Assembly (NCBI RefSeq): GCF_029916425.1
Contig: NZ_JAHAVQ010000013.1
Location: 1 to 64,000 of the forward strand
Source of the DNA: Liquorilactobacillus sicerae
GTDB taxonomy: Bacteria; Bacillota; Bacilli; Lactobacillales; Lactobacillaceae
DNA length: 64,000 nt
Reading direction: 5' to 3'
Each line of letters begins with the position of its first letter. The first letter of the stretch is position 1. Positions 35,188 to 45,647 of the stretch are shown piece after piece. The notes beneath the pieces were generated by a model. The model was not told the origin of the DNA. It ran no database searches and saw only the letters and a list, made by a program, of their open reading frames with translations. A program made the position numbers and the translations under genes.

Positions 35188-36960
35188 ATGCCAATTTGGA
35201 TGCAGTATTTACCATACCTTATTGTACCTTTTGTGTTAGCTATACCTTTAGGAAAATATATCGCGAAAGTTATTACAGGTCAGCACAATTTTATGAGTAT
35301 TGTGATTGAACCAATTGAGCATCGATTTTATCGTTGGTTTCACATCTCAAAAAAAGAAATGAACTGGAAAAGCTATCTATTAAATGTTTTAATGTTTTCC
35401 TTGGTAAGTTTTTTGATTTTAATAGTAATTTTGAAATTTCAAAATTACCTACCAGGAAATCCAGAACATTTTGCAGGTCTTTCATGGTCGTTAGCATTTA
35501 ATACGGCAGTCAGTTTTGTAACAAACACTAACTGGCAAGCTTATTCTGGTGAGAGCACTTTGTCTAATTTTTCACAATCACTAGGCTTAACCGTGCAAAA
35601 CTTTGCTTCAGCAGCTGTAGGAATTGCTGTTTTGTTTGCGGTAATACGCGGATTTAAACGAACCCAGGTTAGTAATGTTGGGAATTTTTGGAGAGACTTA
35701 ACGAAAATATTTTTGTATATTTTATTACCACTTAGTTTGCTGATTTCATTTATGCTGTTAGCTAGTGGCGTTCCACAATCTACTACAGGAAATCGGGTTA
35801 TTAAATTAACCGAACCAGTGGCACTTAATCAAGAAAATAAATTAATTTATGGTGCGAAAATTAATCTTAAGCAACATCAAGTGACAGAAAATGGACATCT
35901 TATTAAAAAGGCAAAAATTATTACTAAAGAAACGTTGCCTCTTTACCCACAAGCTTCACAAGTGGCAATTAAGCAATTAGGAACCAATGGTGGTGGTGTT
36001 TTAGGCGCTAATTCTGCCCATCCATATGAAAATCCAACCCCAGTTTCAAATCTAGTTGAAGCAACGGCTATGCTTTTAATACCAATGGCATTGTGTTTTA
36101 GCTTTGGCGAAGTTATTGAAAAGCGTAAAGTTGGGTGGGCAATTTTTACGACGATGGCTTTATTATTTCTTGTTGCAGTGATTGTAGAAGGTATTTTTGA
36201 ACAGCAAGGAACTATCTTAAACCATATTGGTAACTTAGCAATGGAAGGTAAGGAAACTCGAATTGGCGTTCCTGGTTCTGCGATTTGGTCCATAATCACG
36301 ACGGCAACTTCAAGTGGTGCTACGAATGCATCATTAGACAGTTTTAGTGCACTTGGTGGTCTACTCCCGCTAGCTTTAATGCAGTTGGGGGAAGTGATTT
36401 TTGGCGGTGTTGGTTCTGGCTTATATGGAATGCTTGGCTTTATCATATTAACCGTTTTTATCGCAGGACTAATGGTTGGCCGAACACCAGAGTATTTAGG
36501 CAAAAAAATTGGGCCATATGAAATGAGAATGGCAGTTATTGCTTGTTTGTCAACGCCGGTCGCAATTTTACTGACTAGCATCGTGCCAGCAATGCTTAAA
36601 ACAACTCTAGGCAGTCTGAAGAATTCAGGTGCTCATGGCTTTTCGGAATTTTTATATGCTTTTTCATCAGCTGGAGCCAACAACGGATCAAGTTTTGGTG
36701 GCTTTAATGGAAACACGATTGTGATGAATATCGCTTTGGCAGTAGCAATGATTATTTCTCGGTTTTTACCAATAGTTGCCATGCTGGCAATTGCCGGCAA
36801 TATGAGCAAACAAAAAAGAGTTGCAAGCAGCTCAGGCACACTTTCAACAACTAGTCCAACCTTTATTTTTATGCTAATCATTGTGATCTTGATAATTGGA
36901 GTTTTAAGTTTCTTCCCAGCCTTGGCTTTGGGACCAATTGCCGATTTTTTAAAGAAATAA
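35188..36960 (+). CDS. kdpA: Potassium-transporting ATPase subunit A
   Basis: The 590-residue membrane protein has the four selectivity-filter-like loops of KdpA: TNTNWQAYSGE, GTNGGGVLGANSAHP, TSSGATNASLDS and AGANNGSSF. It forms the potassium pathway of the Kdp pump. It is slightly longer than usual (about 560) because of an extra hydrophilic stretch near residues 205-250. AAGGGGGA precedes ATG 35188. Confidence 0.95.
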   Translation: MPIWMQYLPYLIVPFVLAIPLGKYIAKVITGQHNFMSIVIEPIEHRFYRWFHISKKEMNWKSYLLNVLMFSLVSFLILIVILKFQNYLPGNPEHFAGLSWSLAFNTAVSFVTNTNWQAYSGESTLSNFSQSLGLTVQNFASAAVGIAVLFAVIRGFKRTQVSNVGNFWRDLTKIFLYILLPLSLLISFMLLASGVPQSTTGNRVIKLTEPVALNQENKLIYGAKINLKQHQVTENGHLIKKAKIITKETLPLYPQASQVAIKQLGTNGGGVLGANSAHPYENPTPVSNLVEATAMLLIPMALCFSFGEVIEKRKVGWAIFTTMALLFLVAVIVEGIFEQQGTILNHIGNLAMEGKETRIGVPGSAIWSIITTATSSGATNASLDSFSALGGLLPLALMQLGEVIFGGVGSGLYGMLGFIILTVFIAGLMVGRTPEYLGKKIGPYEMRMAVIACLSTPVAILLTSIVPAMLKTTLGSLKNSGAHGFSEFLYAFSSAGANNGSSFGGFNGNTIVMNIALAVAMIISRFLPIVAMLAIAGNMSKQKRVASSSGTLSTTSPTFIFMLIIVILIIGVLSFFPALALGPIADFLKK

Positions 36961-36975
36961 GGGGGTTGATTAATT

Positions 36976-39048
36976 ATGGAACAAAATAACACATCAATGT
37001 TTAATAGAAAAATGCTTCAAGATGCCTTAATTGAAATGGTGATTAAGTTAAAACCATCAATTCAGATTAAAAATCCCGTTATGTTTTTAGTTTATGCCTC
37101 AGCAGTAACAACAACTATTTTATCAGGAATTTCATTTTTAGGAATTACTGATGGAATTGTTAGTAGCGGCTTTGTTATTACAGTGGCTGCGATTTTATGG
37201 GTAACTTGCCTGTTTGCAAACTTTGCTGAAGCAATTGCGGAAGGACGTGGAAAAGCTCAAGCAGCGGAGTTGAAAAAGTCAAAAAGAGCTGTTTTAGCAA
37301 AAAAGGTTATCCATCCAACGGACACAGCATTTCAGATGATCAACGGGAGTGATTTAAGACGTGGTGACCTTTTTATAGTAGCAGCAGGAGAAACAATTGC
37401 TGCAGATGGTGAAGTGATTTCTGGAGCGGCATCGGTTGATGAAAGTGCAATTACTGGCGAATCTGCTCCAGTAATTCGTGAGGCGGGCGGTGATCGCTCA
37501 GCGGTGACAGGAGGAACAACTGTTTTGTCAGATCAGATTGTTGTAAAGGTAACACAAGAAGCTGGCAATAGCTTTTTAGACAAAATGATTGGAATGGTTG
37601 AAGGTGCTAATCGAAAAAAAACTCCCAATGAAATTGCTTTGGAATTATTTCTGGTGGCACTTTCGTTAATTTTTGTCTTAGTTGTTGCTGCGCTTTACAC
37701 ATATGCCGTTCTTTCATCAAGAATCAATGGTATTCATAACCCATTATCCATTGTTTGGTTGATTGCATTGTTGATTTGTTTAGCGCCGACAACGATTGGT
37801 GCTTTATTATCAGCGATTGGAATTGCTGGGATGAGTCGTTTAAATCAGGCTAATGTCCTAGCTATGAGTGGCCGAGCAATTGAAGCTGCTGGTGATACTG
37901 ATGTTTTGTTATTGGACAAAACTGGGACAATAACTTTAGGTAATCGGCGGGCGTCAGAGTTTATTCCTGTTGACGGTCATTCTGAGAAAGAATTAGCAAT
38001 CGCCGCTCAATTAGCATCTTTAGCAGATGAAACTCCTGAAGGGCGATCAATTGTAATTTTAGCAAAAGAAAAATACAATCTGCGTGAACAAAATCTTCAG
38101 GCCAATCAGGCAAAATTTATTTCATTTTCTGCTCAAACTAAAATGAGTGGGGTTGATTATGCCGGGGATGCTATTCGCAAGGGGGCAGCCGAAAGTATTC
38201 AGGAATATGTTCTTGAAAAAAAGGGTCGAGCAAGTGAAGATTGTCAAAAAATAGTGAAAAATATTTCACAAAAAGGTGGGACTCCGCTAGTAGTCTGTAA
38301 GAATAATGTCATTTTAGGAGTAATTTACCTTAAAGACATTATTAAAAAGGGAGTTAAAGAAAAATTTGCTGATTTAAGAAAAATGGGAATTAAAACAATT
38401 ATGATTACGGGTGATAATCCGATAACTGCGGCAGCAATTGCGGCTGAAGCTGGTGTTGATAGTTTTCTGGCACAGGCTACGCCAGAGAGCAAATTAAAAA
38501 CTATTCGCGAATATCAAAAAAAGGGCCATTTAGTTGCCATGACTGGTGATGGGACTAATGATGCGCCAGCTCTAGCTCAAGCAGATGTAGCAGTTGCAAT
38601 GAATACTGGAACACAGGCAGCTAAAGAAGCCGGAAACATGGTCGATTTGGATTCATCGCCAACCAAGCTCATTGAAATTGTAAGAATTGGTAAACAACTA
38701 TTGATGACACGTGGTAGTTTGACAACCTTCTCTATTGCAAATGATATTGCTAAGTACTTTGCGATTATTCCTGCGATGTTTGTCGGACTGTATCCTAAGT
38801 TGAATTTACTTAATATTATGCATTTATACAGTCCGACAAGTGCAATTTTATCAGCTTTGATCTTTAATGCGTTGATTATTGTCGCTTTAATTCCTTTAGC
38901 ACTCAAAGGTGTTCGTTATCGCGAAGTAGCAGCTAGTCAACTGCTAAGGCATAACCTGCTAATCTATGGGTTAGGTGGGATAATTGTCCCATTCATTGGA
39001 ATTAAATTGATTGATTTGGTTATGACTGCTGTCTTACAGCTGCTTTAG
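36976..39048 (+). CDS. kdpB: Potassium-transporting ATPase subunit B (P-type ATPase)
   Basis: The 690-residue P-type ATPase has TGES (160-163), the phosphorylated Asp314 in DKTGT, and [12 protein letters not shown] in the hinge. It hydrolyses ATP to drive KdpA. Length and motifs are complete. It follows kdpA by 15 bases. Confidence 0.96.
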   Translation: MEQNNTSMFNRKMLQDALIEMVIKLKPSIQIKNPVMFLVYASAVTTTILSGISFLGITDGIVSSGFVITVAAILWVTCLFANFAEAIAEGRGKAQAAELKKSKRAVLAKKVIHPTDTAFQMINGSDLRRGDLFIVAAGETIAADGEVISGAASVDESAITGESAPVIREAGGDRSAVTGGTTVLSDQIVVKVTQEAGNSFLDKMIGMVEGANRKKTPNEIALELFLVALSLIFVLVVAALYTYAVLSSRINGIHNPLSIVWLIALLICLAPTTIGALLSAIGIAGMSRLNQANVLAMSGRAIEAAGDTDVLLLDKTGTITLGNRRASEFIPVDGHSEKELAIAAQLASLADETPEGRSIVILAKEKYNLREQNLQANQAKFISFSAQTKMSGVDYAGDAIRKGAAESIQEYVLEKKGRASEDCQKIVKNISQKGGTPLVVCKNNVILGVIYLKDIIKKGVKEKFADLRKMGIKTIMITGDNPITAAAIAAEAGVDSFLAQATPESKLKTIREYQKKGHLVAMTGDGTNDAPALAQADVAVAMNTGTQAAKEAGNMVDLDSSPTKLIEIVRIGKQLLMTRGSLTTFSIANDIAKYFAIIPAMFVGLYPKLNLLNIMHLYSPTSAILSALIFNALIIVALIPLALKGVRYREVAASQLLRHNLLIYGLGGIIVPFIGIKLIDLVMTAVLQLL

Positions 39049-39065
39049 TTACGGGGGGATTCATA

Positions 39066-39665
39066 ATGTTAGGAAAATTGTTTTTAAAATCATTACTGGC
39101 ACTGATTGTCATTACGCTAATTTGTGCTGCTTATACTGAAGTGGTTACTGTGATCGGACAGACTTTTTTCTCAAAGCAAGCTAATGGAAGTTTGATTACT
39201 GAGAAAAATAAAGTGAAAGGTTCTTCACTGATAGCGCAACCCTTTACTAGCAGAAAATACCTTTGGGGACGTCAAATGAATATTAGTTTGGGTAATTTAA
39301 ATGGGGTTGGTGGCGATACTACAATGTATTCAACAGCTTCACAAATGAGTCCAGATAATCATAGTTATCAAACGACTATAAAACAAACTGCACATGTTGT
39401 TCAACAACTCGATCCACAAGAAAGGAATCATTCAGTCCCAGTTGATCTAATAACTAATTCCGGCAGTGGCTTAGATCCAGATATTTCTCCTAGAGCAGCT
39501 AAATATCAAGTGAAACGTATTGCAGCAGCTAGGGGTCTAAAAACGACAGTTGTTCAAAAAATCATTAATCAGTATACCAAGCAAAGGACACTTGGTATTT
39601 TAGGAGAGCCAAGAGTTAATGTTCTGCAAGTTAACTTGGCTTTGGATAGACTACGGGTTCAATAA
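39066..39665 (+). CDS. kdpC: Potassium-transporting ATPase subunit C
   Basis: The 199-residue protein has one N-terminal membrane helix and the KdpC pattern GSSLIAQPF, YLWGR, SGSGLDPDISP and QVNLALDRL. GGGGGG precedes ATG 39066. It completes the pump. Confidence 0.95.
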   Translation: MLGKLFLKSLLALIVITLICAAYTEVVTVIGQTFFSKQANGSLITEKNKVKGSSLIAQPFTSRKYLWGRQMNISLGNLNGVGGDTTMYSTASQMSPDNHSYQTTIKQTAHVVQQLDPQERNHSVPVDLITNSGSGLDPDISPRAAKYQVKRIAAARGLKTTVVQKIINQYTKQRTLGILGEPRVNVLQVNLALDRLRVQ

Positions 39666-39743
39666 AAAAGTCAACGACAGCTTACATGAAAAATTTGTAA
39701 ACTGTCCTTTTGACGTGAAAAATACTCAAGGGGAGGTTAACAG

Positions 39744-42440
39744 ATGGATTACAATCAACGAGCTGAGCGTTATTTGAATTTAGCGCAAGAAATTGATGAA
39801 ACTAAGAAAAAAAAAGGAACTTTAAAAATATTTTTTGGTTATGCTGCAGGAGTAGGTAAAACTTATGCTATGTTGGCTGAAGCCCAATCTTTGCGTAAAG
39901 AAGGCAATGATGTTGTAGTCGGATACATTGAGCATCATGGAAGAAAAGAAACAGAAAATATGATTAAAAAGCTTGAAACTATTCCAATGAAAACTGAAAA
40001 GCATAAAAATTTACGGTTGAAGGAATTTGATTTGGATGCAGCTTTGAGAAGACATCCGCAAATTCTTTTAGTAGATGAATTAGCTCATACTAATTTACCT
40101 GAAAGTCGTCATCAGAAAAGGTATCAAGATGTTCAAGAATTATTAAATGTTGGCATTAATGTCTACACGACTTTAAACGTCCAGCATTTAGAAAGTTTAC
40201 AAAATATCTTGGCGGATCACTTAAACTTACTAGTTCAAGAACGGGTACCTGATTATATTTTTGATATGGCAACTCAAATTAAGCTAGTTGATATTGATCC
40301 AGAGGAGTTGTTAATTCGATTAAGGAAAGGGAAAATATATCCTCAATCAACTGTAAAGAAAGCATTGAAAAATTTTTTTACTACTAGCAATTTAGTAGCC
40401 TTGCGTGAACTGGCTCTAAGAAAAATGTCTTTGCGTTTACAAAATACCATTAAAAATCAAACCGTTGAAAAATTATTAGTATGTGTTTCCGGTTCGTCAA
40501 GTAGCGCTCGGGTAATTCGATCGGCAGCACAGTTAGCTGAAGCCTTTAATTGTGAATTAATTGCAGCCTATGTCAAAGAACCTAATCCAAGTTATGCAGA
40601 CAACTTTTTAAACGCTAATTTAAATTTAGCACGGCAGTTGGGGGCCAAAATTGTTAAATTAACTGGGGAAAAGCCAGCTGTTCAAATTGCTGAATATGCC
40701 AAAATAAGTCAGGTTACGAAAATTATCCTAGGTTCAAGCCCAGTTAAATGGTTTGGTCTGCGAGGGACAAACTTGATTACGCAACTCGGAATTATTTTGC
40801 CAGAAGTTGATGAATATATCATTAATGAACCGCAACTGCCCACTCAACATTTAGCTTCGAAAAAGTTGCGCCAAAAATGGCAAACAAATTTAACTGCAAT
40901 TAATCCTAAAAGATGGATAAAGGATTGGATTATCATGTTGTCAATTATTGCTGCCAGTACCTTACTGGGAGAAGGGCTTTTTTATTTTGATCGGCAGATA
41001 GTTAATGTAGTTTTGCTTTATATCTTAGGATTAATGTTTGGTGCAATGGTAGTGGAACAAAAAAAAGTTATTATTTTAGCAGCTCTGATGGCAGTTTTGA
41101 GTTTTAATTATTTTTTTACGCAACCTTATTTTTCTTTAGCAACTAGTTCACAGTATGTTTTAACCTTTGGATTGATGCTATCAGTGGCTATTATCAGTAA
41201 CTCTTGGACTTTACGAATTAAAAATCAAGCATTAGTAAATGCCAGACGGGTCTACCGAACAGAGGTTTTATTAAAGACAATTCAGCAGCTGCAATCAGCC
41301 AAAAAAACAGCTGAGATTATTGCAGTTACAGCTCAACAATTGCAAAAATTATATGCTGTTCCGATTATTTTTTATGAAAAAAAGGGAAATCAATTGGGAA
41401 GTCCAAGTCTTTTTCCGATTGCTGGAGATAGCTTAGTGGCAACCAAATATTTTAGCGAAAGTGAACAAGCTGTTGCATTTTGGACTTTGAAGAATGGACA
41501 AGAAGCTGGCGCCGGGACAGCAACGTTGCCTAATTCAAAATGCTGGTACCTTCCAATTTTTGGTACAACATCAACTGAAGTTTTAGCAGTTGCAGCTTTT
41601 GCAAGCACTGAAAAGCAGCACATTGAAGTTTCTGAACGTAATTTGCTGATTTCAATTTTAGATATTTGCGGCCAAACCTTTGAAAAAATGCAGATCTTAA
41701 AAGCTAAGCATCAAGCTGAAGTCAGGGTGCAGCAAGAAAAGTTACGAGCAGATTTGTTACGAGGTATCTCACATGATTTACGCACCCCGCTGACTAATAT
41801 TGCTGGGAGTATTGATATTTTACGACAAGAAATTAATGCCTTATCGAGGGATGAACAATTGACGCTTTATAATTCAATTTTTAATGATGCTTCCTGGCTG
41901 ATAAGTCTGGTCGAAAATTTATTAGCCATGACACATTTAGAAACGCAGCCAAAGATTCGTCATGACCCAGAATTAGTTGATGATATTATTAATGAAGCTT
42001 TAGAGCACTTAAGCCCTGGAGCAGAGCAACACCAGCTTCAAGTAAATTTAGCTGATAGTCTCTTAATGGTTCAAGCAGATGCAAAACTGGTTGTTCAGGT
42101 TGTTATTAATATTGTTAATAATGCTATTAAGTACACTCCAAGAGGTAGTCATATCTGGTTAACAGCTTTTCGAAAAAACAGAAGTCAAGTTCAATTTGAA
42201 ATTGCTAATGATGGACCAAAGTTAAATGAGCAGGAACTTGCTAATTTATTTAAATTGTTTTATACGGGAGAAAGGCAAACAAGTTGGCAAACTCAACGGG
42301 GATTAGGAATTGGATTATCATTATGTAAATCGGTGATTGAAACTTTTGGTGGTAAAATTTGGGCAAAAAATTCACCTGAAAAAGGTGTTTGCTTTTATTT
42401 TACTTTGCCTGCATGGGGTGATGAATATGGAGAAAAATAA
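39744..42440 (+). CDS. kdpD: Sensor histidine kinase KdpD
   Basis: The 898-residue kinase has the N-terminal KdpD ATP-binding domain (GYAAGVGKT, 32-40), a USP-like domain (about 245-365), four membrane helices near 395-490, a GAF-like region, and the kinase core with His677 in SHDLRTPL and a GLGIGLSLCK box. It senses potassium limitation or osmotic state. AAGGGGAGG precedes ATG 39744. Full length. Confidence 0.95.
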   Translation: MDYNQRAERYLNLAQEIDETKKKKGTLKIFFGYAAGVGKTYAMLAEAQSLRKEGNDVVVGYIEHHGRKETENMIKKLETIPMKTEKHKNLRLKEFDLDAALRRHPQILLVDELAHTNLPESRHQKRYQDVQELLNVGINVYTTLNVQHLESLQNILADHLNLLVQERVPDYIFDMATQIKLVDIDPEELLIRLRKGKIYPQSTVKKALKNFFTTSNLVALRELALRKMSLRLQNTIKNQTVEKLLVCVSGSSSSARVIRSAAQLAEAFNCELIAAYVKEPNPSYADNFLNANLNLARQLGAKIVKLTGEKPAVQIAEYAKISQVTKIILGSSPVKWFGLRGTNLITQLGIILPEVDEYIINEPQLPTQHLASKKLRQKWQTNLTAINPKRWIKDWIIMLSIIAASTLLGEGLFYFDRQIVNVVLLYILGLMFGAMVVEQKKVIILAALMAVLSFNYFFTQPYFSLATSSQYVLTFGLMLSVAIISNSWTLRIKNQALVNARRVYRTEVLLKTIQQLQSAKKTAEIIAVTAQQLQKLYAVPIIFYEKKGNQLGSPSLFPIAGDSLVATKYFSESEQAVAFWTLKNGQEAGAGTATLPNSKCWYLPIFGTTSTEVLAVAAFASTEKQHIEVSERNLLISILDICGQTFEKMQILKAKHQAEVRVQQEKLRADLLRGISHDLRTPLTNIAGSIDILRQEINALSRDEQLTLYNSIFNDASWLISLVENLLAMTHLETQPKIRHDPELVDDIINEALEHLSPGAEQHQLQVNLADSLLMVQADAKLVVQVVINIVNNAIKYTPRGSHIWLTAFRKNRSQVQFEIANDGPKLNEQELANLFKLFYTGERQTSWQTQRGLGIGLSLCKSVIETFGGKIWAKNSPEKGVCFYFTLPAWGDEYGEK

Positions 42441-43137
42441 AATATTGATTGTTGAGGATGATCCGGAAATTGCACGTTTGATAGCAATGACATTGAGATC
42501 AGGCAATTATTTATTTGAACATGCTGCAGATGGACGAACTGCGTTTAATCTTTTTTCGATTTTTAAACCAGACATTTTATTACTTGATTTGATGTTGCCG
42601 GACATGGATGGGATAGATATTATTAAAAAAATTCGTCAAACTAGTAAATTACCAATTATTATAATTTCTGCCCGTGAAGAAGACTACGATAAAGTATTAG
42701 CTTTAGATGCTGGAGCGGATGATTATTTGGTGAAACCTTTTTCAGTTCAGGAGTTACTAGCACGAATCAGAGTTGCCATCAGACGAATTGGCTATGAGGA
42801 ACAGGGTGGAAAGTATCCCGTCGAAAAATATTATTATAATGGTGATTTGAAAATTAATTTTCTAAGCCAGGAAGTATTAGTAAAAAAACAAGAGGTACAT
42901 TTAACACCAACGGAGTATAAGGTGTTGTATTTATTAGCCAAGAATACTTCACGTGTTCTGACCCACAGTTATTTATTAAAAAAAATATGGGGTGGGGAAC
43001 TTATGGAAGATAATTCTTCACTTAGAGTAACGATTGCTACTTTGAGGAGAAAAATTGAGTCGTCTGGAAATTTTCGATATATCAAGACACATATTGGTGT
43101 GGGATATCAAATGTTGCGCTATGAAAATGTTGATTAA
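42427..43137 (+). CDS. kdpE: Response regulator KdpE (OmpR family)
   Basis: About 236 residues with a receiver domain (acidic pair 11-12, Asp54 in LLLDLMLP, Lys in YLVKPF) and a winged-helix DNA-binding domain with TPTEYKVLYLL and RVTIATLRRKIE. ATG 42427 overlaps the end of kdpD by 14 bases. The upstream frame extension to 42337 lies within kdpD and is not needed. Activated by KdpD, it should switch on this operon. Confidence 0.95.
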   Translation: MEKNKILIVEDDPEIARLIAMTLRSGNYLFEHAADGRTAFNLFSIFKPDILLLDLMLPDMDGIDIIKKIRQTSKLPIIIISAREEDYDKVLALDAGADDYLVKPFSVQELLARIRVAIRRIGYEEQGGKYPVEKYYYNGDLKINFLSQEVLVKKQEVHLTPTEYKVLYLLAKNTSRVLTHSYLLKKIWGGELMEDNSSLRVTIATLRRKIESSGNFRYIKTHIGVGYQMLRYENVD

Positions 43138-43279
43138 TTTAGTTAACGATGGCACTTTAGGGCAATTAATAATTTTTAATATGCATAACCCAAGGTATCC
43201 ATTGTATCTAAGTTTTAGCCAACTATAGGTATGCATTAAAAATGATTGAGGATCATCAATATGCATTGAGCTTTGAAAT

Positions 43280-43328
43280 AATAGCCCCTAATATCTTAAT
43301 TATAGATATTAGGGGCTATTTATCTTTT
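43280..43328 (+). terminator. Terminator after kdpE, possibly bidirectional
   Basis: A perfect 17-bp stem (AATAGCCCCTAATATCT at 43280-43296 with its complement at 43304-43320) is followed by a T-rich stretch. The toxin-antitoxin remnant on the other strand ends shortly beyond it. Confidence 0.75.
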
Positions 43329-43345
43329 CTTATTAGTAAGCGTTC

Positions 43346-43631
43346 CTAAAAAGCGGGGCTAAATTGAATTATTAATCGTTGATTAGTTGCTTGCGCGATC
43401 TTAGATAATATCTTAGTCGAAACATTCATTGATCCATTTGCAATTCTAGCAATAGTTGATTGTGGTTTAGCAATTAGATTAGCAAATTCACGTTGACTCA
43501 TACCCATATTTTTACGGAGATCATGAACTTTAATCCCCTACCTTTAAGTTGATATTTTCTTGTTCAACGGGCTTTGCAAAATCAGGATCATTTTTACTTT
43601 TTTCAGCAACATATTCATCAATTTTACTCAT
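43346..43631 (-). pseudogene. HigA/XRE-type antitoxin remnant, frameshifted
   Basis: From ATG 43631 the minus strand reads MSKIDEYVAEKSKNDPDFAK and so on to a stop near 43530. The next frame continues KVHDLRKNMGMSQREFANLIAKPQ with an XRE helix-turn-helix and ends RLIIQFSPAF at 43346. One frameshift near GTAGGGGATTAAAG breaks it. Start and toxin stop overlap, as in HigBA pairs. Confidence 0.72.
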
Positions 43632-43970
43632 TGTTGGTCCTCTTTATTAAAATATTTGCTTCGTCGATTCCGAGCAATCTTCTTTCACTTTCTGATATTT
43701 TTGGCATTTTTTTAGTGAACGCATTGGTGATTAAGTAATGAGATCGTTGTACTTGGAAATAGCTAGCTCTCTGAATATTTGAAGTTCTTTTAGAGCAAAT
43801 TTCATAGAGATTGTTTTCCAGTTTTTTAACCCATAATTGACGTTCTGTGATAATTAGACAGTTATTTTCAATATTTTGAATGGTCGCAATTAATTTGACA
43901 GCGTCTTTATCAGGTGGTTGATCTAAAGATTTTTTAAATTCATTCCAGTGAAGCCATGACTTTAGCTTAT
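43624..43970 (-). pseudogene. HigB/Gp49-type toxin remnant, 5' truncated
   Basis: On the minus strand KDAVKLIATIQNIENN, RQLWVKKLENNLYEIC, SNIQRASYFQVQRSHYLITNAFTKK match RelE-like Gp49 (HigB) toxins. The usual N-terminal 30-40 residues and start codon are missing or altered beyond about 43970. The C-terminus overlaps the antitoxin start. With the antitoxin broken, the module is dead. Confidence 0.68.
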
Positions 43971-44181
43971 TTGGGCATAGACCAGGCCAGTACCGAAACT
44001 AGGTTAGATTAAATTGATTTTAGCAGGTACTATGGATCTGAGAACAAAGAAGAAAAACAAAAGGAAATTAAAAAAACGTGTGTAGCCTGGAGATTTTCTT
44101 AGAGCTAGTATTTTATTATCCCATTAAATTGGTATCAAACAAGAAATATTTCTGTCAATACCAATTATGATTGAACTTCGT

Positions 44182-45600
44182 TTAACGTTTATTACTATTT
44201 TGAAGCGTTATAACTTGGTTACTGTTTTCATCAGGGGAATTCAATTTTAAGTAAATTCCAAATCCGATGGCCCACAAAATAGCACCAAGTGCCGGCAGAC
44301 GTGAGGTGGAGCTGAAAAACAAACTCAAGAAAACTGCTGCAAAGAACAAAATTGTCAGTGGTTCAGTCAATTGATAAGCTGGCATTTTAAAACCATTTGG
44401 TACAAAGTCTGGTGATCGACGATACTTGATATGTGCAACCATTGTCAAAATGCACACCAAAATATAAATATCGCCGGAAACCGAAGCAACAAAAGTGAAG
44501 GCTGAACTAAGTTGACTGAATAAACTCAGTAATGGTGCCCCAAGCATCATTATTGCCGAAAACAAAATACTATTGATAGGAATCCCCTTGTTTGAGATTT
44601 TTTTAAAAATTTTCAGATGATTTGAATTACTTTCGACTGCTAGCTGATAAAGGTGCCTACCAGTTGAAAAAATTGCACTATTTAGTGTCGAAGTAGCTGC
44701 AATTATGACTACGAAATTAATGATTATTGCAGCTGCAGGCAAACCTGCTAATTTGAAAATTTGAACAAACGGGCTTTGTGTGGCACTGATCTTTTGCCAG
44801 GGAGCAATCATCATAATGACCGCTAAAGATCCAATATAAAAGAATAAGATTCGTCCAATGATTTGATTAATGGCCTTGGGTAAAACTTTGTGTGGTTCTT
44901 TAGTTTCAGCAGTAGTAATGCCAACAAACTCCATCCCTTGAAAAGCAAAAAATACCATTGGAAAAGCAAAAATAAACTGACCAACTCCATTTGGAAACAT
45001 TGTAAAGTTTTTAGTCAGATTGGTCACAGAGGCTTGGCTGCCACTAATACCAGTGTGATGAACTAGCACCATCCATCCGCCAATTACGATCAAAGCTAAG
45101 ATTGTTAAAATCTTAATTCCTGATAAGACAGTTTCTGTTTTACCAAATATACTGACGATTGATAAATTGATTAATGTCAAAGTAATCAAAAAGACAATCT
45201 GAATCAGCCAAGCAGGTGTTTTGGGAAACCAGAGTTGAAAATAAGTTGCTAAAGCAGTTAATTCAGCCATGGCTGCCAATATCAATTCCAGCCAGTAACT
45301 CCATTCGGCAAAACGGCCAAAACTGCTACCTAAATAGCGGTGAATAAATGCCACGAATGTATGTTGATTAGGATCTGCATACATCATTTCGCCAATTGAG
45401 CGCATTAACATGAAGAAAAAGAATCCAATAGCTGCATAAACAAACAAGATTGAAGGTCCAGTCCGATGAATTGTACTGCCGGCACCTAAAAACAAACCGG
45501 TTCCAATTGATCCTCCAAAAGCAATCATTTGGACTGCTAAATTGGATAAACCTCGGTATGTTCCATCATGATTAACTTTCAAATTTTCTTTACTTTTCAA
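44182..45600 (-). CDS. Amino-acid permease (APC superfamily, AAT family)
   Basis: The 472-residue protein has about 12 hydrophobic segments, starting with LAVQMIAFGGSIGTGLFLGAG, and a FQGMEFVGITTAETKEPHK loop, both typical of the AAT family (LysP, ProY and relatives). TTG 45600 follows AAGGAG. The gene lies 47 bases behind the frameshifted metY gene and shares its minus-strand Met T-box, so a sulfur amino acid is the most likely substrate. Confidence 0.9.
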   Translation of the reverse strand: MKSKENLKVNHDGTYRGLSNLAVQMIAFGGSIGTGLFLGAGSTIHRTGPSILFVYAAIGFFFFMLMRSIGEMMYADPNQHTFVAFIHRYLGSSFGRFAEWSYWLELILAAMAELTALATYFQLWFPKTPAWLIQIVFLITLTLINLSIVSIFGKTETVLSGIKILTILALIVIGGWMVLVHHTGISGSQASVTNLTKNFTMFPNGVGQFIFAFPMVFFAFQGMEFVGITTAETKEPHKVLPKAINQIIGRILFFYIGSLAVIMMIAPWQKISATQSPFVQIFKLAGLPAAAIIINFVVIIAATSTLNSAIFSTGRHLYQLAVESNSNHLKIFKKISNKGIPINSILFSAIMMLGAPLLSLFSQLSSAFTFVASVSGDIYILVCILTMVAHIKYRRSPDFVPNGFKMPAYQLTEPLTILFFAAVFLSLFFSSTSRLPALGAILWAIGFGIYLKLNSPDENSNQVITLQNSNKR

Positions 45601-45647
45601 CTTTAAATCTCCTTAGCTTTGATTGAACTCCTTTAGACTTTCAAATT

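Noticed and set aside
35943-36581. A 212-codon frame on the minus strand of kdpA
   Set aside because: Lies wholly inside a well-conserved gene, has no ribosome site, and its protein is low in recognisable structure.
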